Below are positions 57,010-64,000 of a stretch of DNA of 64,000 nt, piece after piece. This DNA comes from Streptomyces poonensis. Its GTDB lineage: Bacteria > Actinomycetota > Actinomycetes > Streptomycetales > Streptomycetaceae. The stretch lies in the NCBI RefSeq assembly GCF_014650915.1, contig NZ_BMVW01000001.1:558001-622000 (forward strand), in the 5' to 3' direction. Each line of letters begins with the position of its first letter. Position 1 is the stretch's first letter. A model generated the notes under the pieces. That model worked only from the letters and a program-made list of their open reading frames with translations, searched no databases and had not been told where the DNA came from. A program made the translations under genes and the position numbers.

Positions 57010-58083
57010 TCACCTCAGCTTGGGGTCGAGGGCGTCGCGCACCGCGTCGCCGAGCATGATGAACGCGAGGACGGTGACCGCGAGCGCGGCCGAGGGCCAC
57101 AGCAGCGCGTGGGGGGCGTTGCGGATGTACGGGGCCGCGGCGGAGATGTCGATGCCCCAGGAGACGCTCGGCGGCTTGAGGCCGACGCCGAGGAACGACA
57201 GGGTCGCCTCCAGCGCGATGTACGTGCCGAGCGCGATGGTGGCGACGACGATGACGGGCGCGACGGCGTTGGGCGCGATGTGCCGCAGCAGGATGCGGGC
57301 GGGGGAGGCGCCGAGGGCGCGGGCGGCCTGGACGTAGTCGTGCTGTTTCGCGGTGATCACCGAGCCGCGGGCGATCCGGGAGATCTGCGGCCAGCCGAGC
57401 AGCACGATGAACCCGATGACGGGCCAGACGGTGTTGCTGGTGATCACCGAGAGCAGTACCAGACCGCCGAGCACGACCGGGATCGCGAAGAAGATGTCGG
57501 TGATCCGGGACAGCACCGCGTCCCACGCCCCGCCGAAGAACCCGGCGAGCCCGCCGAGGACGCTGCCCAGGAGGGCGACCCCGAGGGTGGCGCAGATACC
57601 GACGGTCACCGAGGTCCGCGCCCCGTGCACGGTGCGCGTGTACACGTCGCAGCCCTGGCCGTTGTACCCGAACGGATGGCCGGACTCGGCGCCGTCCTGG
57701 GCCTTGGCGAGCTCGCAGTGCAGGGGGTTGCCGGAGGCGATCAGCGAGGGCCAGATCGCGATGACGACCAGGAACAGGATGACGAGCGCGGAGAGGAGGA
57801 AGACGGGGTTGCGGCGCAGGTCGCGCCAGGCGTCGGACCACAGGCTCCGCGCCTCCTCCTGCCCGGTCCCGTCCGGCGCGGGCTGCTGTCCCAGGGGCTT
57901 CCCCTCATCGACGGCGAAAGCCATGGCACCGCCTATACCGGTCGCGGCGACGGCACCGTCCACGGCGGCGTGGTCCCCGCCCGGGACGTACGGGCGCTCC
58001 GGCGGCCGCGGCTGCTCGGGCCGCTCCGGCTGCTGCGGCTGCTGCGGCTGCTCGGGCCGCTCCGGCTGCTGCGGCTCAGGCAT
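57010..58083 (-). CDS. Oligopeptide ABC transporter permease (OppC/DppC type)
   Basis: 357 residues. The first ~95 are an unusual Pro/Gln/Glu repeat (PEQPQQPQQPERPEQP) and a disordered linker. Six helices follow from about residue 95, with a large periplasm-facing loop after helix 1 and the EAA-type motif AARALGASPARILLRHIAPN near 270. ATG at 58083 overlaps the OppB-type gene end by eight bases. Confidence 0.93.
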   Translation of the reverse strand: MPEPQQPERPEQPQQPQQPERPEQPRPPERPYVPGGDHAAVDGAVAATGIGGAMAFAVDEGKPLGQQPAPDGTGQEEARSLWSDAWRDLRRNPVFLLSALVILFLVVIAIWPSLIASGNPLHCELAKAQDGAESGHPFGYNGQGCDVYTRTVHGARTSVTVGICATLGVALLGSVLGGLAGFFGGAWDAVLSRITDIFFAIPVVLGGLVLLSVITSNTVWPVIGFIVLLGWPQISRIARGSVITAKQHDYVQAARALGASPARILLRHIAPNAVAPVIVVATIALGTYIALEATLSFLGVGLKPPSVSWGIDISAAAPYIRNAPHALLWPSAALAVTVLAFIMLGDAVRDALDPKLR

Positions 58084-58999
58084 AGCGGATCCTCGGGTCG
58101 AGTACGGCGTACAGGAGGTCGACCAGCAGGTTGGCGATCAGGAAGACCAGCACCAGGACGGTCACGAAGCCGACGACGGTCTGGGTGTTCTGGCGGAGGA
58201 TGCCCTGGTAGAGCTGATAGCCGACGCCGTGGATGTTGAAGATGCGCTCGGTGACGATGGCTCCGCCCATGAGCGCGCCGATGTCCGTGCCGATGAAGGT
58301 GACCACGGGGATCAGGGAGTTGCGCAGCAGATGCCGGACGATCACCCGGCGGCGGGGCAGGCCCTTGGCGACGGCGGTGCGTACGTAGTCGGCGCGGGCG
58401 TTCTCGGCGATCGACGTACGGGTGAGCCGGGTGACGTAGGCGAGGGAGACGGACGCCAGCACCAGCCCGGGCACGATCAGTTCGTCGAAGGGGGCCTGGG
58501 GCGACACGGACGGTCTGATCCAGGACCACTGGACGCCGAGCAGCAGCTGGAGCAGCAGACCGGTGACGAAGGTCGGGACCGAGATGACGACCAGGGTGAC
58601 CAGCAGGACGGCCGTGTCGACGGGCTTGCCGCGGCGCAGTCCGGTGACGACGCCGAGGAGGATCCCGATGGCGATCTCGAAGACGATCGCGACGATGGTC
58701 AGCCGGATGGTCACCGGGAACGCGGCGCCCATCAGCTCGGTGACGTCCTGGCCGTTGAACGCGGTCCCGAAGTCGCCGGTGAAGACGTTGCCCATGTAGG
58801 TCAGGTACTGCCGCCACACCGGCTGATCGAGCCCGAACTCGTGCCGCAGCTGTGCGGCGGTGGCGGGGGCGCACTGCCGGTCCCCGCACAGGCCGGCGAT
58901 GGGGTCGCCCATCACGTTCACCATGAGGAAGATCAGCAGGGTGGCCCCGACGAAGACGGGGATCATCTGGAGCAGGCGGCGGAGGACGTACCGGCCCAT
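58076..58999 (-). CDS. Oligopeptide ABC transporter permease (OppB/DppB type)
   Basis: 307 residues. MGRYVLRRLLQMIPVFVGATLLIFLMV is the characteristic first helix. A loop with DPIAGLCGDRQCAP follows, then the EAA motif RTAVAKGLPRRRVIVRHLLRNS near 215. Six helices in total. ATG at 58999, only six bases after the substrate-binding protein stop. Confidence 0.95.
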   Translation of the reverse strand: MGRYVLRRLLQMIPVFVGATLLIFLMVNVMGDPIAGLCGDRQCAPATAAQLRHEFGLDQPVWRQYLTYMGNVFTGDFGTAFNGQDVTELMGAAFPVTIRLTIVAIVFEIAIGILLGVVTGLRRGKPVDTAVLLVTLVVISVPTFVTGLLLQLLLGVQWSWIRPSVSPQAPFDELIVPGLVLASVSLAYVTRLTRTSIAENARADYVRTAVAKGLPRRRVIVRHLLRNSLIPVVTFIGTDIGALMGGAIVTERIFNIHGVGYQLYQGILRQNTQTVVGFVTVLVLVFLIANLLVDLLYAVLDPRIRYA

Positions 59000-59005
59000 G
59001 GGCGC

Positions 59006-60625
59006 TCAGCCGACCTTGATCCGGTCGTAGACCGGGACGCTGAAGGGATTGAGGGTCACGTCCGACAGCCGTTCCGAGTGGCCCGCGCTGCCGTTCTGGT
59101 ACCAGAGCGGGATGGCGGCCATGTCGTCCCGTACGACCTCCTCGGCCTGCCGGAACTTGTCGATGGCCGCAGCGGTGTCGGACTCGGCGTTGGCCTGGTC
59201 GACGAGCCGGTCGAACGCGGGGTCGGACCACTTGCCGTCGTTGGAGGAGGCGTCGGTGTAGTACAGCGGCTGGAGGAAGTTCTGGATGAGCGGGTAGTCC
59301 ATCTGCCAGCCGGCCCGGAACGGCCCGGTGAGGCTTCGCTCGCCGATCTGGTTGCGGTAGTCGGCGAAGGTGCCGACCGGGTTGCCGACGCAGGCCTTGT
59401 CGTCGTCGAGGGCGTTGTTGACGGAGTTGCAGACGGCGTCCACCCACTCCTTGTGGGAGCCGGAGTCGGCGTTGTACGTGATCCGCACCTGGCCGCCGGG
59501 CAGTCCGCCGCCCTCCTCGATCAGTCGCTTCGCGGCCTTCGGGTCGTACACGCAGGCGTCGCCGCACAGGCCGTCCTGGTAGCCGCCGTCCTCGCCGAGG
59601 ACGGGTGAGGTCCAGTCGGTGGCGGGGGTGCGGGTGCCGCGGAAGATCGTCTCGGTGATCTGCTCGCGGTCGATCGCCCGGGAGAGGCCCTCGCGGACCT
59701 TCTCCTTGCCCTTTCCGCCCCAGTTCTTGTCGTAGTGCGGGAAGGCGAGGGTCTGGATGATGCCGGCGGGGGTGTTGATGTAGCGGTCGCCGAGGTCGGT
59801 GTCCACGTTCTTCAGCTGGGTGGCGGGGATGTCGTCGACGAGGTCGAGGTTGCCGGCCATCAGATCGGTGTAGGCCGTGTTGTTGTCCGTGTAGACCAGC
59901 AGGTCCACCCCCTTGTTCCGGGCCTTGTCGGCGCCCGGGTACTCCTCCCAGCGGCGCAGGGAGAGCTGGGCGCCCTTGGTGTAGGAGTCGACGGTGTACG
60001 GGCCGTTGCCGACGGGCTTGTCCAGCCAGGCGTCGTGGTCGTCGAAGAAGGCCCGGGGCAGCGGGGCGAAGGCGGCGTAGCCGAGGGTGTCGGGGAAGGT
60101 CGAGAACTTCTGGTCGAGCCTCACCGTGAAGGTGCGGTCGTCCACCACGTCCAGCCCGGACAGCGTGTCGGCGCTCTGCTCGCTGCCGTCGTCGGGGTGG
60201 GTCTTGTCGTAGCCCTCGATGTACTCGAAGAAGTACGCGTTCTTCTGGTTGTTCTTGAGGCTCGCCCCGTAGTTCCAGGCGTCCACGAAGGAGCGGGCGG
60301 TGACCTTCTCGCCGTTGCTGAAGGTCCAGCCGTCCTTGACGGTGATGCGGAAGGTCCGCGAGTCGGAGGTCTCGATCTTCTCGGCGAGCATGTCCTCGGC
60401 CTTGCCGGTCTCCGGGTCGTACTGCTTCAGCTGCCGGAAGAGCATGGAGAGGACCTTGCCGCCCTGCACCTCGTTGGTGTTGGCCGGCTCCAGCGGGTTC
60501 TGCGGGTCACCCCAGGAGGAGGTGAGCACCGCGGCGTCACCGCCGCCGCCGCTCCCGCAGCCGGCCGCCGCGAGCGCCGCCGTCGCCGCGCATACGGCCC
60601 ATGCGGCCTGCGTGGCTCCCCGCAT
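59006..60625 (-). CDS. Oligopeptide-binding lipoprotein (SBP family 5)
   Basis: 539 residues. Signal with lipobox LAAAGC (cysteine near 22), then the family 5 binding fold: LTSSWGDPQNPLEPANTNE, PETGKAEDMLAEKIE, FRITVKDGWTFSNGEKVTARSFVDAW, GNGPYTVDSYTKG and AIPLWYQNGSAG. It captures peptides outside the membrane and feeds the OppBCDF-type proteins that follow. ATG at 60625 follows AGGAGG. It is the first gene of the operon, and its promoter must lie in the 412-base divergent gap. Confidence 0.95.
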   Translation of the reverse strand: MRGATQAAWAVCAATAALAAAGCGSGGGGDAAVLTSSWGDPQNPLEPANTNEVQGGKVLSMLFRQLKQYDPETGKAEDMLAEKIETSDSRTFRITVKDGWTFSNGEKVTARSFVDAWNYGASLKNNQKNAYFFEYIEGYDKTHPDDGSEQSADTLSGLDVVDDRTFTVRLDQKFSTFPDTLGYAAFAPLPRAFFDDHDAWLDKPVGNGPYTVDSYTKGAQLSLRRWEEYPGADKARNKGVDLLVYTDNNTAYTDLMAGNLDLVDDIPATQLKNVDTDLGDRYINTPAGIIQTLAFPHYDKNWGGKGKEKVREGLSRAIDREQITETIFRGTRTPATDWTSPVLGEDGGYQDGLCGDACVYDPKAAKRLIEEGGGLPGGQVRITYNADSGSHKEWVDAVCNSVNNALDDDKACVGNPVGTFADYRNQIGERSLTGPFRAGWQMDYPLIQNFLQPLYYTDASSNDGKWSDPAFDRLVDQANAESDTAAAIDKFRQAEEVVRDDMAAIPLWYQNGSAGHSERLSDVTLNPFSVPVYDRIKVG

Positions 60626-61037
60626 GGCCTGCCTCCTCCCGTGCGCCGTTCCCCAGCGCCGAGGCACTGGTCCGTCACCGGCCACTATCCATCGATAGCG
60701 GACATAGCACACATTTTGCCCGTCTGAACGGGGCGTCCGTCCCCCGTCCGGCGGCACACCCCGGCGACCGGGCCGGACGTGACGTCACCTGGGGCCCAAC
60801 CGCTTCCGAGCCGCCGCCAGGCCCCCACCAGGGACACTTCACCGGCCTGGACCACTGACCGGCCACCGTCCCCAACTCCCCTGTTTCCGCAGGCCACATG
60901 GGACGTCACGCGCCGTTGACGCGCGGAGCGGCGCTGATACAGACTCGTCAGCCCAGGTGGCGTCACCCCCCGGAACAGCCCGATCCAGCAGTGCGAACAG
61001 CCGTTACTGTGCGAGCGACGACGCGAGGTCACGACCT
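60626..61037. promoter_or_regulatory. Divergent control region between the two peptide-transport systems
   Basis: 412 bases with no gene. On the oppA strand, TATGTC near 60700 is a possible -10, and just beyond it lies CTATC-CATC-GATAG (60685-60698), a 14-base inverted repeat placed like a repressor site. No clear promoter is seen for the plus-strand system. Confidence 0.5.
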
Positions 61038-62906
61038 ATGAGCACCCAAGACCAGCACGGCAGAAAACGCCCGGCCGCACGGATCCCGCGGTTCCGGGCC
61101 CCGCGGCTCGCCACCACCGGCGGCTTCGTCGCCGCCCTGGCCCTCACGGCCGCCCTCGCGACGCCGCTCGCCCCGGCAGCCCAGCAGGCCCGGGCGGACG
61201 ACGGGAAGAAGGTGCTCACCGTCGCGGTCGCGCAGAGCGTCGACTCACTGAGCCCGTTCCTGGCGACCCGCCTGGTCAGTACGAGCATCCTCCGGCTGAC
61301 GTACGAGTACCTGACCAACTACGACCCCAAGGACGCCCACGCGGTCCCGGGCCTGGCCACCGAGTGGAAGCCGTCCGCCGACAAGCTCACCTGGACCTAC
61401 AAGATCCGCTCCGACGCCACCTGGTCGGACGGCGAGAAGGTCACCGCCGAGGACGCGGCCTGGACCTTCAACAAGATGATGACGGACGCGAACGCGGCCA
61501 CCGCGAACGGCAGCTTCGTCACCAACTTCAAGAAGGTGACCGCCCCGAGCCCCACCGAGCTCGTCATCGAACTGGACAAGCCGCAGGCCACGATGACCTC
61601 CCTCGACGTCCCGATCGTGCCCAAGCACGTGTGGGAGAAGGTCGGGGACTTCTCGAAGTTCAACAACGACAAGGACTTCCCCGTCGTCGGCAGCGGCCCG
61701 TACATCCTCAAGGACTACGAGCCGGACAGCTATGTGCGGCTGGAGGCGAACAAGAAGTTCTGGCGCGGCGCGCCCGAGTTCGACGAGCTGGTCTTCAAGT
61801 ACTACAAGGACGGCGACGCGGCCGTCGCGGCCCTGCAGAAGGGCGAGGTGTCCTTCGTCAGCAACCTGACGCCCGCACAGGCGGACTCGCTCGAGGGCCA
61901 GGACGACATCAAGGTCAACGACGCGCCCGGCCGCCGCTTCCTCGCCCTCGCCGTCAATCCGGGCGCCCGCGCGAAGGACGGCGAGCGCTTCGGTGACGGG
62001 CACGAGTCCCTGCTGGACCAGCGGGTGCGGCAGGCACTGTTCCTCGCGGTCGACCGCGAGACCCTCATCGACAAGGTCTACCAGGGCCACGCGGTCGAAG
62101 GTGAGGGCTACATCCCGCCGCGCTATTCCACGTACTACTGGAAGCCCTCGGCGGACCAGAAGCTCGCCCACGACCCGGCCGAGGCGGCCCGGCTCCTCGA
62201 CGAGGCCGGCTACCAGAAGAACAGCGAGGGCAAGCGGGTCGGCAAGGACGGGAAACCGATCACCTACCGCGTCCTGTGCCACGCCACCGACCCCAACGAC
62301 AAGGCGATCGGCCAGTACCTCAAGGAGTGGTGGGGCGAGCTCGGCATCGGCATGGACCTCCAGTGCCTGGACAACGTCTCCGACCCCTGGCTCGCGGGCA
62401 CCTACGACCTCGCCTTCGACGGCTGGTCCGTCAGCCCCGACCCGGAGTCGGTGCTGTTCCTCCACACCTGCGACGCCCTGCCCGCCACCCCCGAGGACAC
62501 CGGCGCCACCGACAACTTCATCTGCGACAAGAAGTACGACGACCTGTACACCCGGCAGCACGCCGAATACGACCCCGCCAAGCGGGCCGACCTTGTCAAG
62601 CAGGCGGTGTCGCGGCTGTACGACACGGGGTACATGAACGTCATGGCGTACCCCAACGCCGTGGAGGCCTACCGCACCGACCAGATCGCCTCCATCACGA
62701 CGATGCCCGAGGGCGCGGGCAACATCTACGGCCAGGACGGTTACTGGAGCTGGTGGTCGGCCACCCCGGCGGACTCCGGCGGTTCCTCGGACGGGGGCGG
62801 CTCGGCAGGCGTCATCACCGGTGTGGTCGTGGGTGTCGTCCTCCTCGCGGGCGTCGGCGGATTCCTGGCCATGCGCCGCCGTGCCACCGCAGAGGACCGC
62901 GAGTAG
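61038..62906 (+). CDS. SBP family 5 peptide-binding protein anchored by a C-terminal helix
   Basis: 622 residues. The N-terminal Sec signal (LATTGGFVAALALTAALATP, cleavage near ARA-DDGKK) has no lipobox cysteine. The family 5 fold follows: VAVAQSVDSLSPF, WTYKIRSDATWSDGEKVTAEDAAWTF and YWKPSADQKLAHDPAEAARLLDEAGY. A Gly/Ser linker and a C-terminal membrane helix (about 591-612, GVITGVVVGVVLLAGVGGFL) with an RRR stop anchor it, an alternative to lipid attachment. ATG at 61038. It is followed by a permease gene and divergent from the first system. Confidence 0.93.
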   Translation: MSTQDQHGRKRPAARIPRFRAPRLATTGGFVAALALTAALATPLAPAAQQARADDGKKVLTVAVAQSVDSLSPFLATRLVSTSILRLTYEYLTNYDPKDAHAVPGLATEWKPSADKLTWTYKIRSDATWSDGEKVTAEDAAWTFNKMMTDANAATANGSFVTNFKKVTAPSPTELVIELDKPQATMTSLDVPIVPKHVWEKVGDFSKFNNDKDFPVVGSGPYILKDYEPDSYVRLEANKKFWRGAPEFDELVFKYYKDGDAAVAALQKGEVSFVSNLTPAQADSLEGQDDIKVNDAPGRRFLALAVNPGARAKDGERFGDGHESLLDQRVRQALFLAVDRETLIDKVYQGHAVEGEGYIPPRYSTYYWKPSADQKLAHDPAEAARLLDEAGYQKNSEGKRVGKDGKPITYRVLCHATDPNDKAIGQYLKEWWGELGIGMDLQCLDNVSDPWLAGTYDLAFDGWSVSPDPESVLFLHTCDALPATPEDTGATDNFICDKKYDDLYTRQHAEYDPAKRADLVKQAVSRLYDTGYMNVMAYPNAVEAYRTDQIASITTMPEGAGNIYGQDGYWSWWSATPADSGGSSDGGGSAGVITGVVVGVVLLAGVGGFLAMRRRATAEDRE

Positions 62907-62977
62907 CCGATGAACCGACCGCACACAAGTGAATCTCTCCGTTCTTGTCCCGGTACCAGAGCGCCGGGCGGCCGCCC

Positions 62978-64000
62978 ATGACCGCTGACGCAGTATCCGC
63001 GCCGGCCGGCCAGGCCGACGGTCCGGCCCCGGCCGCCGCGCCGCCGGTCCGCGGGCCCCGGGCGCGCACCTGGGCCGGGTACCTCCGCTACGGCGCAGGC
63101 AAGGTGGGCGGCGCGGCCGTCTCCCTGTTCGCCGTCCTCGTCACCAGCTTCTTCCTGTTCCGGCTGATCCCCGGCGACCCGGTGAAGACCATGACGGGCG
63201 GACGCCCGGTGTCCGCCGAGCAACTGGCCGCCCTGCGGCGTGAGTTCGGGCTCGACCTGCCGCTGTGGCAGCAGTTCACGGACTACTGCGGCAAGGCGCT
63301 CACCGGGGACCTCGGCACCTCGTACCAGTTCCGGGCGCCGGTCACCGAGAAGATCGCCGACGCCCTGCCGAACACCCTGCTGCTCACGGGCACCGCGTTC
63401 GTGCTGTACACGGCGCTCGGCATCGTCATCGGCACCCGCTCCGCCTGGCGCCAGGGACGGCTCGGCGACCGGCTGAACACCGGTCTGGCGCTCACCCTGT
63501 ACTCCCTCCCGTCGTTCTGGCTGGGCCTGTTGCTGATCATCGTCTTCTCCGTCGGCATGGGCCCGGTCCCCGGGCTCTTCCCGACCGGCGGCATGGAGTC
63601 CGGCGGCGAGCAGGGGTTCGCCCACGTCCTCGACGTCGCCCACCATCTCGTCCTGCCGGTACTCACGCTGGTCGCCGTGGAGTACGGGCAGACGCTGCTG
63701 GTCACCCGCTCGGCGCTGCTGGACGAGACGGGCAGCGACTATCTGACGACCGCCCGCGCCAAGGGCCTCAGGGACGATGCCGTGCGCCGCCGGCACGCCG
63801 TGCCGAACGCCCTGCTGCCGACCGTGACGCTGATCTTCGTCAACCTCGGCCGGACCGTCGCCGGCGTGATCCTCGTCGAGACCGTGTTCTCCTGGCCGGG
63901 CCTCGGCGGCCTGTTCTACCAGGCCCTCAGCGTGCCCGACCTGCCCCTGGTCCAGGGGCTGTTCCTCTTCTTCGCCTCGGCGGTGATCGTCATGAACACA
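62978..64000 (+). CDS. Peptide ABC transporter permease (OppB type), cut by window edge
   Basis: 341 codons are visible and run off the right edge. After a ~35-residue Ala/Pro N-terminus, the first helix (AAVSLFAVLVTSFFLFRLIPGDP) is typical of OppB/DppB. REFGLDLPLWQQFTDYCGKALTGDLGTSY, several helices and the EAA loop TTARAKGLRDDAVRRRHAVPNALLP follow. ATG at 62978 overlaps the TGA of a 23-codon upstream frame as ATGA. OppC, D and F-type genes probably follow beyond the window. Confidence 0.92.
   Translation, partial: MTADAVSAPAGQADGPAPAAAPPVRGPRARTWAGYLRYGAGKVGGAAVSLFAVLVTSFFLFRLIPGDPVKTMTGGRPVSAEQLAALRREFGLDLPLWQQFTDYCGKALTGDLGTSYQFRAPVTEKIADALPNTLLLTGTAFVLYTALGIVIGTRSAWRQGRLGDRLNTGLALTLYSLPSFWLGLLLIIVFSVGMGPVPGLFPTGGMESGGEQGFAHVLDVAHHLVLPVLTLVAVEYGQTLLVTRSALLDETGSDYLTTARAKGLRDDAVRRRHAVPNALLPTVTLIFVNLGRTVAGVILVETVFSWPGLGGLFYQALSVPDLPLVQGLFLFFASAVIVMNT

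Noticed and set aside
62815..63069. 84-codon minus-strand frame containing GRPALWYRDKNGEIHLC
   Set aside because: It looks protein-like for about 20 residues but lies opposite the end of the binding protein and the start of the permease, with noise on both sides.
1..64000. tRNA genes, rRNA, CRISPR arrays, insertion sequences, phage integrase or attachment sites
   Set aside because: I looked for tRNA-like CCA ends, regularly spaced repeats with spacers, transposase motifs and integrase signatures and saw none. The tandem repeats listed are minisatellites.

Overview
The window is high-GC actinobacterial chromosome, almost certainly Streptomyces or a close relative. Codon third positions are nearly all G or C, GTG, TTG and possibly CTG starts are common, and several families are actinobacterial (DUF3107, DUF3117, DUF3152, MshB of mycothiol synthesis, seven-iron ferredoxin, Mtb-type SigE/RseA/HtrA/TatB). 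I saw no rRNA, tRNA, CRISPR, prophage or insertion sequence. It reads as core chromosome with a few accessory insertions.

Layout. 1-15 kb: MoeZ (cut by the left edge), a three-gene PelF-like polysaccharide module (epimerase, membrane protein, glycosyltransferase), a DUF3152 metzincin-like protein with an alpha/beta hydrolase, a TetR regulator, DUF3107, a small membrane protein, a ferritin-like protein and a DEAD-box RNA helicase with a repetitive basic tail. 15-22.4 kb: hydrolase, NYN nuclease, micro-protein, MarC, PHP phosphoesterase, DUF6758, an MFS exporter with an obvious operator, and a SUFU-domain protein. 22.4-29 kb: a magnesium/metal region (CorA; soluble MgtE-N/CBS protein overlapping a DUF1003 membrane protein) ending with the Mrp Fe-S carrier. 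29-36 kb: TatB, HtrA protease, zinc anti-sigma factor and ECF sigma factor on one strand, with an O-methyltransferase divergent. 36-47.8 kb: enoyl-CoA hydratase, 3-methyladenine glycosylase, DivIVA-like protein, FolP, LOG protein, DapE, cell-wall or secreted proteins, DapC, ferredoxin, GNAT and SirB1-like proteins. 47.8-54.8 kb: a YoaR/VanW-type wall protein, DUF6113, MshB, small membrane proteins and an S9 peptidase. 55-64 kb: a complete oligopeptide ABC transporter (oppFDCBA-type), and divergent from it a second system that runs off the right edge.

From memory of Mycobacterium tuberculosis, two blocks are syntenic. The first half matches Rv3206c-Rv3211 (moeZ, DUF3152, TetR, TB9.4/DUF3107, membrane protein, ferritin-like, rhlE). 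The rest matches Rv1170-Rv1239c (mshB, fdxC, dapC-like, dapE, LOG, folP2, DivIVA-like, tagA, DUF3117, O-methyltransferase, sigE, rseA, htrA, tatB, mrp, MgtE-like, corA). The Pel-like module stands out as an insertion in the first block.

The most notable signals are: the Pel-like module; a soluble Mg-sensor protein overlapping a DUF1003 gene beside corA; two 63-base near-identical elements 2.7 kb apart, each upstream of a small membrane-protein gene; likely non-canonical CTG and ATT starts; a metzincin motif in DUF3152; an MFS promoter with an embedded palindrome; and several tandem repeats, one of which expands an anti-sigma-factor linker. All family calls come from reading motifs, without database searches.
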